Of a DNA stretch of 5,077 bases, positions 1 through 5,077 are shown piece by piece. The translations under genes and the position numbers were made by a program. How positions within the stretch are numbered: position 1 is the stretch's first letter; each line of letters starts with the position of its first letter. The stretch is from Candidatus Cloacimonadota bacterium (GTDB lineage: Bacteria; Cloacimonadota; Cloacimonadia; Cloacimonadales; Cloacimonadaceae): NCBI GenBank assembly GCA_028703735.1, contig JAQVMI010000167.1, positions 1-5,077 on the forward strand, written 5' to 3'. Under the pieces are notes generated by a model that worked only from the letters and a program-made list of their open reading frames with translations, was not told the origin of the DNA and searched no databases.

Positions 1-1253
1 TTTACCTTTTTGTTGGATGGAATAGCTTCGGTTAACATATCGTTCAAACCATGTATCCCTTCCATGATAACCACATTATCTTTGCCAAGTTTCACATAAT
101 GATTGCTACGTCTGCGAACTCCCCTGGTAAAATCATAATGTGGAAGCTCAATTTGCTCACCTGCAAGCAATTGTGTAAGCTGCATATTCAGATACTCCAA
201 ATCCATGGCATAAATGCTTTCAAAATCGAAATCACCATTTACTTTGCGGGCAGTTTTGTCTCTATTTATAAAATAATCGTCCATTCCCACAACAATAGGT
301 TTTGCTTTACAAGCTTGTAATTGCACACTTAAGCGTTTGGCAAAAGTAGTTTTTCCCGAGGAGGATGGTCCCGCAATCAGAATTAACTTAACTTCTTTTT
401 TAGTAACGATATTAGCGGCTATTTCTGCAATTTTTTTCTCGTGCAGAGCCTCTTCCACCAAAATGAACTGAGAAATCTCATAATTATCGGTTAGTTTATT
501 GATATCCATAATGTTATGAACTCTAAGTATATCCAACCATTTATCATGTTCCTGGTGAAGGGCAAAAACCTTTTTGGGCAGATTGAACTTGCTATGCTTC
601 CCTTGCGCATCCACAGTGGGAAAACGCAAAATAAAGCCCGGTGCCATAAACACTATATCAAAGATGCGAATCCTGCTGGTGCGGTCTGCAAGAGGGCGAA
701 TAAAACGGTCGTAGTATTTGCCACATCTGTACACATAAACGCTTTCCTGATAATTATACTTCAGGTTCTTTATAGCATCTTTGCGCCCCATGGCGTTAAA
801 TATATCTATTGCCTCATCAGTTTTCACTTCAATACGGTCTATAGGTAAATCGGATTCCACGATGCGCATCATTTCTTCTTTTAATCTGGCACAATCCTGT
901 TCAGACCAGCGTTCTGCATCGAATATTTCACAAAATATTCCATCTCCGATAGAATGCTCTATAACCAATGCATGTTCGTTTCCCATTAGGGTATGCAAAG
1001 CTTTAGCCATAATAAATATGGCAGAATCCTGATAAATCCTATTCCCTTCCGGGTGCTTGTAAGTGATACAATTTACAAGGGTTTCTCTATCGGGAATGTA
1101 ATCTTCATTGACATATTCCCTGTGGTTAATTTTATAGGACAATACTTGGCTACAGTCGATGTCTGTCCCTTTTAGTATCTGAGCTATAGAGCGTGGTTTT
1201 TCCAGCTCTATAAGGCTATGCTTAATTCCGTCTGATCTGATGTCGATAATCAT
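1..1253 (-). CDS. Nucleoside (uridine-type) kinase with TGS and ThrRS-like N-terminal domains, partial
   Basis: This gene reads leftward from ATG at 1253-1251 and is still open at position 1, so 417 N-terminal residues are visible; relatives I know run to about 550. Residues 1-60 look like a TGS domain. Residues about 75-180 resemble the second additional domain of threonyl-tRNA synthetase, but the HxxxH metal motif of true synthetases is replaced by DSAIF (76-80), as expected for this kinase family. The kinase domain begins near residue 285 with a P-loop GPSSSGKTT (295-303), then MDDYF (324-328), PHYDF (371-375) and MEGIHGLN from 397, all typical of uridine/phosphoribulokinase-like P-loop kinases. 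The likely reaction is ATP-dependent phosphorylation of a nucleoside such as uridine in cytosolic pyrimidine salvage; the substrate is inferred. The start fits because the TGS fold begins at once and an AGGA lies about 7 bases upstream. The lid and C-terminus are off-window. Confidence 0.9.
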   Translation of the reverse strand, partial: MIIDIRSDGIKHSLIELEKPRSIAQILKGTDIDCSQVLSYKINHREYVNEDYIPDRETLVNCITYKHPEGNRIYQDSAIFIMAKALHTLMGNEHALVIEHSIGDGIFCEIFDAERWSEQDCARLKEEMMRIVESDLPIDRIEVKTDEAIDIFNAMGRKDAIKNLKYNYQESVYVYRCGKYYDRFIRPLADRTSRIRIFDIVFMAPGFILRFPTVDAQGKHSKFNLPKKVFALHQEHDKWLDILRVHNIMDINKLTDNYEISQFILVEEALHEKKIAEIAANIVTKKEVKLILIAGPSSSGKTTFAKRLSVQLQACKAKPIVVGMDDYFINRDKTARKVNGDFDFESIYAMDLEYLNMQLTQLLAGEQIELPHYDFTRGVRRRSNHYVKLGKDNVVIMEGIHGLNDMLTEAIPSNKKV

Positions 1254-1405
1254 GTGCTTTTCCTGTTTTGTAAAGTTAATTATTACCTGCCATATAACCG
1301 GGAAAATTCTGTTCTTACACATTTTTTTAACCCAATCGATCTTTCTGCAGGAAACGTCAAGAATTCAGATAGGCATATTTAGTCAAGAAATAAGGAGCTT
1401 ACACC
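1254..1405. promoter_or_regulatory. Divergent intergenic region between nucleoside kinase and YitT genes
   Basis: This 152-base gap separates two genes transcribed away from each other, so promoters for both must lie here or overlap the genes. On the minus strand an AGGA (1264-1261) precedes the kinase ATG. On the plus strand AAGGAG precedes the YitT ATG. The stretch is AT-rich, with an ATTTTTTTAA run at 1321-1330, but I find no -35/-10 pair with good spacing on either strand. An 8-base direct repeat GTCAAGAA occurs at 1356-1363 and 1382-1389. The promoter role is inferred from gene orientation alone. Confidence 0.5.
1392..1397 (+). promoter_or_regulatory. Shine-Dalgarno site of the YitT-family gene
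   Basis: AAGGAG ends 8 bases before the ATG at 1406, a near-ideal ribosome binding site, and supports that start codon. Confidence 0.85.
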
Positions 1406-2362
1406 ATGAAAGTTATTAGTAAAAAGCAGCGGCTTAGAAAAGAAGTAATCAACTTCGTAGGAATCATTTTTGCCTCGGTGTTTTTCGCCATTGGATACTC
1501 CTGGTTTTTGTTGCCGTATAATATGGCTCCGGGTGGAGTAGGCGGATTATCTCAGATCATCAAGCATTTTACCGGTATTCCTAATGGTGTCTCGATGATT
1601 GTGATAAACCTTCCTCTATTCGTAATAAGCTTTATCTTTATTGGCAAATCTTTTGGCAGTAAGAGCTTATACGGGATGTTCATGAGTGCTGCAATGACAG
1701 ATTTGATAAGCATTCCCATGCTGCATAAGTTTGGCTTTATTGCCGATTTGGCACCTTATACCCATATTGTGGAAAACCGTATTGTATATGCGATGCTTGC
1801 TCCCGAGGATCTTTTTCTCAGTGCTATCGCCGGAAGCGTTATGCTGGGAATAGGATTAGGCTTAATCTTCCGGTTCAGAGGTTCCACAGGGGGCACAGAT
1901 ATCCCGGTGGCGCTAATTAAGCAGAAAGCGAATATTTCTATCGGAACCGGTTATTACATTGTGGAAACCGGCATAATCCTGCTGGTTGCAATCTTGCTTA
2001 AAGACCTTAAGCTGCTCATCTGGGCTTACCTTAACTTGTTTATCACCACCAAAATTACCGATCTTGCCAGCGAAGGACTTCCCTATATAAAAGGTGTTTA
2101 CATAATTTCAGACGAAGTGGACGAAATTAGAGGCGAAATCTTTGATAAGCTTGATAGGGGCGTTACCTACCTAAAAGGGATTAGTGGATTCAATCAGCGT
2201 GATATCAGAGTTCTATTTTGTGTGCTGAACCGACGACAGGTTCCTCTTTTAACCGACATAGTAAAGGATATTGATCCGGATGCCTTCATGATTCTTACCG
2301 ATGTATATGACGTTTTGGGTTATGGCTTCAAGTCTCGAAAGCTAAACCTAAGCGATAATTAG
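1406..2362 (+). CDS. YitT family integral membrane protein (DUF161 + DUF2179)
   Basis: A complete 318-residue protein, a normal length for the family. The N-terminus is basic (KKQRLRK at 6-12) and is followed by hydrophobic segments at about 14-36, 61-80, 88-106, 136-155 and 183-214, consistent with five or six membrane spans. Two glycine-rich family signatures are visible: PGGVGGLSQI (42-51), just after the first span, and RGSTGGTDIP (158-167). Residues about 228-308 form a soluble C-terminal DUF2179 domain, recognisable by RGVTYLKGISGF (251-262) and the closing DAFMILTDVYDVLGYGF (292-308). The protein should sit in the cytoplasmic membrane with the tail in the cytosol. The family is widespread but its substrate is not firmly established; transport is often suggested, and I cannot name a solute. 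It stands alone, divergent from the kinase gene, and is followed by a strong hairpin. Nothing looks truncated or frameshifted. Confidence 0.95.
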   Translation: MKVISKKQRLRKEVINFVGIIFASVFFAIGYSWFLLPYNMAPGGVGGLSQIIKHFTGIPNGVSMIVINLPLFVISFIFIGKSFGSKSLYGMFMSAAMTDLISIPMLHKFGFIADLAPYTHIVENRIVYAMLAPEDLFLSAIAGSVMLGIGLGLIFRFRGSTGGTDIPVALIKQKANISIGTGYYIVETGIILLVAILLKDLKLLIWAYLNLFITTKITDLASEGLPYIKGVYIISDEVDEIRGEIFDKLDRGVTYLKGISGFNQRDIRVLFCVLNRRQVPLLTDIVKDIDPDAFMILTDVYDVLGYGFKSRKLNLSDN

Positions 2363-2386
2363 CTTTAGTAAGTTTCTTATAATTTT

Positions 2387-2415
2387 GCAACCCTTAGTTT
2401 GTGCCTAAGGGTTGC
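2387..2415 (+). terminator. Hairpin downstream of YitT, probable transcription terminator without U-tract
   Basis: GCAACCCTTAG (2387-2397) and CTAAGGGTTGC (2405-2415) are perfect reverse complements around a 7-base loop, TTTGTGC. The stem begins 24 bases after the YitT stop codon, where a terminator is expected. There is no T-run after the stem on the plus strand (it is followed by GCAAATATCC) and none on the minus strand either, so it is not a textbook intrinsic terminator. It could instead be a 3'-end stabilising hairpin or a member of a repeat family. Confidence 0.55.
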
Positions 2416-2445
2416 GCAAATATCCACAATCAAAACTGCTTCTTC

Positions 2446-2528
2446 CCTGCTTCAATTAAGGAATCAATACGGAATCATTAAGGACTTTGTGCCTAAATCA
2501 TCCTTATTTATTCCTTAATTGAAGCAGG
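2446..2528. repeat. Long near-perfect inverted repeat (28-nt arms), possible palindromic mobile repeat
   Basis: CCTGCTTCAATTAAGGAAT (2446-2464) is exactly matched by its reverse complement at 2510-2528, giving 19 uninterrupted base pairs. The arms continue inward through two mismatches (2465/2509 and 2470/2504), so 2446-2473 pairs with 2501-2528 at 26 of 28 positions, leaving a 27-base loop. The stem is longer than a normal terminator needs and has no U-tract. An 83-base palindrome in an intergenic gap suggests a non-autonomous element of REP or miniature inverted-repeat type, or a processed structured RNA. No clear target-site duplication flanks it. It encodes nothing. Confidence 0.75.
2456..2488. 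repeat. Three degenerate ~11-bp tandem units inside the palindrome
   Basis: Starting at 2457, the units TAAGGAATCAA, TACGGAATCAT and TAAGGACTTTG follow each other at 11-base intervals. The opposite strand of the right arm carries two similar units (TAAGGAATAAA, TAAGGATGATT). The spacing is near one helical turn. Either the palindrome grew from a short repeat, or the units are repeated contact sites; the sequence does not decide between these. Confidence 0.45.
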
Positions 2529-2529
2529 A

Positions 2530-2548
2530 TACTGGCGTGGTACCAGTA
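2530..2548. repeat. Short hairpin directly after the long palindrome
   Basis: TACTGG (2530-2535) pairs with CCAGTA (2543-2548) around a 7-base loop, CGTGGTA. It begins two bases after the long inverted repeat ends. Six pairs alone are weak evidence, but its position in a chain of hairpins makes it worth recording. Confidence 0.4.
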
Positions 2549-2563
2549 ACGCATGATTGCATC

Positions 2564-2628
2564 CTGTTGTAGGCTTGGGTTTGTAACCCAAGCCAGTTTC
2601 GCAGGTTCCAAACCGGCTATTACAACAG
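2564..2628. repeat. Nested stem structure: 8-bp closing stem around a 10-bp perfect hairpin
   Basis: GGCTTGGGTT (2572-2581) and AACCCAAGCC (2585-2594) form a perfect 10-bp stem with a TGT triloop. Immediately outside it, CTGTTGTA (2564-2571) is the exact reverse complement of TACAACAG (2621-2628), so an outer stem could stack on the inner one. A further short GGTT/AACC stem (2604-2607 with 2611-2614) fits inside the same closed loop. A multi-branched layout like this resembles a folded RNA or a compound palindromic element. No known RNA family is recognised. Confidence 0.5.
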
Positions 2629-2653
2629 CTTAAAAAGCTATGCTACGAGCCGG
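2613..2653. repeat. CCGGCT/AGCCGG stem enclosing a small hairpin
   Basis: CCGGCT (2613-2618) is the exact reverse complement of AGCCGG (2648-2653). Between them AGCTT (2627-2631) and AAGCT (2635-2639) form a 5-bp hairpin with an AAA loop. This arrangement partly competes with the CTGTTGTA/TACAACAG stem, because base 2621-2628 pairing would cross the enclosed segment. Confidence 0.35.
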
Positions 2654-2734
2654 GGTTTGATCCACTAATCGGATGAAACCAACGATCCGCTTTGTGTGCA
2701 ATAATCTGATTAGAATAGGTGAAAAAAATCTAAT
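2654..2734 (+). promoter_or_regulatory. Possible alternative-pairing leader upstream of the C25 peptidase gene
   Basis: Three overlapping pairings are possible. GGTTTGATCC (2654-2663) pairs with GGATGAAACC (2671-2680) at 9 of 10 positions. CTAATCGGAT (2665-2674) pairs with ATCTGATTAG (2704-2713) at all 10, including one G-T wobble, and shares bases 2671-2674 with the first. ATTAGA (2709-2714) pairs with TCTAAT (2729-2734), excluding the second. Such mutually exclusive stems are what an attenuator or switch would look like, but chance pairing in AT-rich DNA is also possible, and no known riboswitch class is recognised. Confidence 0.3.
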
Positions 2735-2780
2735 TGATCTTTTGGAATGGATATTGCGAGTTAATAACTAAACTTTCTCT

Positions 2781-2787
2781 GGGAGGA
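2781..2787 (+). promoter_or_regulatory. Shine-Dalgarno site of the C25 peptidase gene
   Basis: GGGAGGA lies just before the ATG at 2791, leaving only three bases between. The match is strong though the spacing is short, and it marks this ATG, which is followed directly by a signal peptide, as the start. Confidence 0.75.
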
Positions 2788-2790
2788 AAA

Positions 2791-5077
2791 ATGAAACCGT
2801 ATATAGTTATATTAATGCTACTAAGTATCAGTATTTTAGCAGCAGCAAACTTAGAACAGTATAGTACACAGGGTTCAGTTCTAACTGCAAGGCTGGAATC
2901 TTTGCGTCTATCCCCTATGGCAGATGAACCTGCCAGCATAGACGAGGGCGATACTTCTGCCCCTTCCTCTGCTTTGATGCGCACCTTTGCCTTTCCCTAT
3001 CAGCAGGTGCAAATTCAAGTTAACAGCATGCACTGGAATGTTTTTGATTTGAACGGAAATTTCCTGTATAATGAACAACGCAGCATAAACAACGCTTTGC
3101 AGGTAGCTAACAGCTTTACATTTAGAGAAATGACCGGTGTTACAATTAGAATTGAGACTCAGATTTCCTCCGAAAGCACCATTCGCACCTTAACTGAGGT
3201 AGATTTTCAATTATTAGGCAGCCAATTAGTAGAGTTTCCCACCTCTATATCACCCGCATTTATAGATGCCTATCGTGAACTGGCGGATAACTTTGAGCAA
3301 TCTTACCTGCGCACCATCCCCTTATCACGCCCCAAAATGCTGATAATTAGCCATACTCAACTGGCTACTTACCAAACTGAATATGTAAAGTGGAAAAAAT
3401 CTCAGGGATTTGATGTGTATGTTGCCAATAAATCTGATATTGGCTCTTCTGTAGAACAGATTAAAAATTATATTTACAGCCACTATCAGCAGTACAAATG
3501 TGATTACCTTTTCTTATGGGGCGATGTAACCGGAACTTTTGCCATACCTACAAGTTTCTATCCTTCGCCAGAATATGCAGAAAACGATGCTGATGATAAC
3601 TATTTTGCCACTCTGACCGGTGATGATTACTTTCCTGAAATGATTGTGGGTAGATTCTCCTTCAATGATGCCAGCGAATTCATAACCATGACCAATAAAA
3701 CCATTTCTTACGAAAAAACTCCCTTTATGACTGATACCAATTGGATGACCAAAGCACTTGTGGTTGCAGGGAATTATGCCGAAGGTGGATTAAGACCAAC
3801 CACTCCGGTCTATATGTCTCGCTGGCTACGAAATAAAATGCTGGATTATGGCTACACCCAGGTTGATAGTGTTTTCTACCCCCCCAGCTTCCCCGGAACC
3901 TCCAGTATTACCCAAGCGATAAATCAGGGTGTGCAATACATCAGCTACAGAGGTTGGGGCGATGCTAACGGTTGGCACTATCCTTCCTTCCATATTTCGG
4001 ATCTAAATTCCACCTTTAATGGTCCCAAAATGCCCATCGTATACTCCATTGTATGTAATACTGGAGATTTTGCGAATTCTGTGAATCCCAGCTTTGGAGA
4101 AAAATGGATGCGAATGGGTACAATGTCCAGTCCCGGTGGTTGTATTGCCTTTGTCGGTCCTTCCGATTTGCATACCAAAACCAGGCTGAATAATTCCATT
4201 TCCAGTGGTGCATTTCGCAGCATTATGGATTTGGGGGTAAGAGGATTTGGCAGTAGTGTGTTAATTGGTAAGGTAGAGCTATACAAGAATTTCCCTAATG
4301 ATATAGCCCCCGGACAATATGTGCCTTTCTATTATCATGTATATAACATCCTTAGCGATCCCAGCCTGAATATGTGGTCATTAACTCCCAATACAATTTC
4401 CGAAAGCGTTATTCAAGGCGGACTTAGCTTTGCTCAAAGTGATAGCCATATTCGCATAAATGGTGCAAATTTGAATGGAGCTATGGTTACAGGTACAAAA
4501 AATGGAATAGATTTCCAACATGCCAAAGTGCAAAATGGTTATGCAATTTTACCCATAGATCCATCTCAGATAGGGAATTTAACCATAACTATCACCAAGC
4601 CGGATTTTGTTCCTCTGGTGCGTGAACTTAGCCCTTCGGGAACTGCAGCCATAGGGGTTGTTAGTAATAGCCTGGCAAATAGCCTTATAAATCCGGGCTC
4701 CAACTATAATCTTGCATTGGATTTCAAGAATCTATCCACTGCTGCATACTCGGCTGTAAATGTTACTCTTAGCTCAAATCACAGCAGTGTTAATTTCAGC
4801 CAGCCAACCCAAACAATTAGCTCTCTTAATGCCGGAGCAACTTCCACCCTAAGCTTTGCCTTCACCACCTCCAATAATTTGCAACCAAACGAAATCTTAG
4901 ATTTCACGGTTACAATCTCTAATCCGGCTGTAACCAGTGTGTTTCAGCTTAAATCCGGTGGAGCAATTATCAGAGTTAACAATCATAGCGGAACGCTTGT
5001 TCCAGGAAGCAATAACAATGTGATAAGCTTTACTGTGGCTAACCAGGGAAATGTGGCGATGAACGATATTGATATCC
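2791..5077 (+). CDS. Secreted C25 (gingipain-like) cysteine peptidase homologue with Trp at the catalytic His position, partial
   Basis: The frame runs from ATG at 2791 past the window end; 762 residues are visible. Residues 1-19 are a signal peptide (hydrophobic 5-16, then AAA before Asn20), so the protein is exported. Residues about 20-179 resemble a gingipain-type propeptide. The C25 domain spans about 182-528: WGD (243-245), an acidic ND-A-DD stretch (266-269), GDDYFPEMIVGRFS from 277, YRGWGDANGW (386-395), IVCNTGDF (420-427), and SDPSLNMW from 522. By alignment with gingipain R from memory, Cys422 matches the nucleophile and Glu283 a conserved acid, but Trp389 sits where the catalytic His belongs, exactly 33 residues before the Cys. 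The enzyme may be inactive or belong to a subfamily using another base. Residues 530-620 are Ig-like, followed by two related beta-sandwich repeats with NPGSNYN (634-640) and VPGSNNN (737-743). A C-terminal sorting domain may lie beyond the window. Confidence 0.88.
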   Translation, partial: MKPYIVILMLLSISILAAANLEQYSTQGSVLTARLESLRLSPMADEPASIDEGDTSAPSSALMRTFAFPYQQVQIQVNSMHWNVFDLNGNFLYNEQRSINNALQVANSFTFREMTGVTIRIETQISSESTIRTLTEVDFQLLGSQLVEFPTSISPAFIDAYRELADNFEQSYLRTIPLSRPKMLIISHTQLATYQTEYVKWKKSQGFDVYVANKSDIGSSVEQIKNYIYSHYQQYKCDYLFLWGDVTGTFAIPTSFYPSPEYAENDADDNYFATLTGDDYFPEMIVGRFSFNDASEFITMTNKTISYEKTPFMTDTNWMTKALVVAGNYAEGGLRPTTPVYMSRWLRNKMLDYGYTQVDSVFYPPSFPGTSSITQAINQGVQYISYRGWGDANGWHYPSFHISDLNSTFNGPKMPIVYSIVCNTGDFANSVNPSFGEKWMRMGTMSSPGGCIAFVGPSDLHTKTRLNNSISSGAFRSIMDLGVRGFGSSVLIGKVELYKNFPNDIAPGQYVPFYYHVYNILSDPSLNMWSLTPNTISESVIQGGLSFAQSDSHIRINGANLNGAMVTGTKNGIDFQHAKVQNGYAILPIDPSQIGNLTITITKPDFVPLVRELSPSGTAAIGVVSNSLANSLINPGSNYNLALDFKNLSTAAYSAVNVTLSSNHSSVNFSQPTQTISSLNAGATSTLSFAFTTSNNLQPNEILDFTVTISNPAVTSVFQLKSGGAIIRVNNHSGTLVPGSNNNVISFTVANQGNVAMNDIDI

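Larger units (their letters stand above)
2363..2790. other. 428-base intergenic region rich in inverted repeats
   Basis: No convincing reading frame with a start and ribosome binding site lies here on either strand. The stretch contains at least five separate inverted repeats, listed individually: a perfect 11-bp hairpin (2387-2415), a long palindrome (2446-2528), a 6-bp hairpin (2530-2548), a compact set of nested stems (2564-2653), and segments near the peptidase start that can pair in alternative ways (2654-2734). The last 55 bases before the peptidase gene are AT-rich and presumably hold its promoter, but no clear promoter boxes can be named. The density of palindromes is far above that of the other intergenic region in the window. 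Mobile palindromic repeats, a structured RNA leader, or both could explain it. Confidence 0.8.

Noticed and set aside
51..1175. Plus-strand open frames of 60-110 codons across the first 1.2 kb
   Set aside because: They lie opposite the well-supported minus-strand nucleoside kinase, lack ribosome binding sites and recognisable motifs, and overlap one another.
2446..2528. CRISPR array
   Set aside because: The repeats are short, degenerate, adjacent and arranged as an inverted repeat, with no spacers and no cas genes.
2601..2617. T-arm-like stretch GGTTCCAAACC suggesting a tRNA
   Set aside because: The T-loop lacks the required purine, and no acceptor stem, anticodon arm or D-arm can be assembled around it on either strand.
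2551..2653. Integron attC recombination site
   Set aside because: The palindromes lack correctly placed RYYYAAC and GTTRRRY core sites, and there is no cassette array or integrase in view.
2742..2770. Possible -35/-10 pair TTGGAA and TAACTA with 17-base spacing before the peptidase gene
   Set aside because: The -10 match is poor (only TA agrees), and a Bacteroidetes-type TTTG/TAnnTTTG pair does not fit well either; the promoter cannot be placed from sequence.
2730..2984. Minus-strand 84-codon open frame
   Set aside because: It overlaps the peptidase start and signal peptide on the opposite strand, shows no protein family features, and would read out through the peptidase promoter region.
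3978..4286. Minus-strand open frames opposite the peptidase active-site region
   Set aside because: They are shadows of the intact C25 coding frame on the plus strand and have no motif or start-signal support.

Overview
The window is AT-leaning bacterial DNA with three protein genes, two of them cut by the window edges, and one long non-coding stretch rich in inverted repeats. The gene content (a gingipain-type C25 cysteine peptidase with trailing Ig-like domains, a TGS/ThrRS-like nucleoside kinase, a YitT membrane protein) fits an anaerobic member of the Fibrobacteres-Chlorobi-Bacteroidetes assemblage. Candidatus Cloacimonadota is my best guess, but it rests on gene style only; no marker gene is present.

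Layout: (1) Positions 1-1253, minus strand: 417 N-terminal residues of a three-part nucleoside (uridine-type) kinase whose C-terminus lies beyond position 1. (2) Positions 1254-1405: divergent intergenic region holding the start signals of the kinase and of the next gene. (3) Positions 1406-2362, plus strand: a complete YitT-family integral membrane protein with a C-terminal DUF2179 domain. (4) Positions 2363-2790: a 428-base gap with no gene. It holds a perfect 11-bp hairpin just after the YitT stop, a long near-perfect inverted repeat (28-nt arms, 26 pairs), several shorter hairpins, and, next to the following gene, segments that can pair in mutually exclusive ways. (5) Position 2791 to the end, plus strand: 762 residues of a secreted C25 (gingipain-like) peptidase homologue, continuing past the window.

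The three genes do not look like one operon: the kinase is divergent, and YitT and the peptidase are separated by the hairpin-rich gap. No shared pathway is evident. The two observations most worth following are the peptidase, in which the expected catalytic histidine position holds tryptophan while the cysteine and a conserved acidic residue remain, and the structured intergenic region, where two different hairpins carry the same 11-base sequence in or at their loops.
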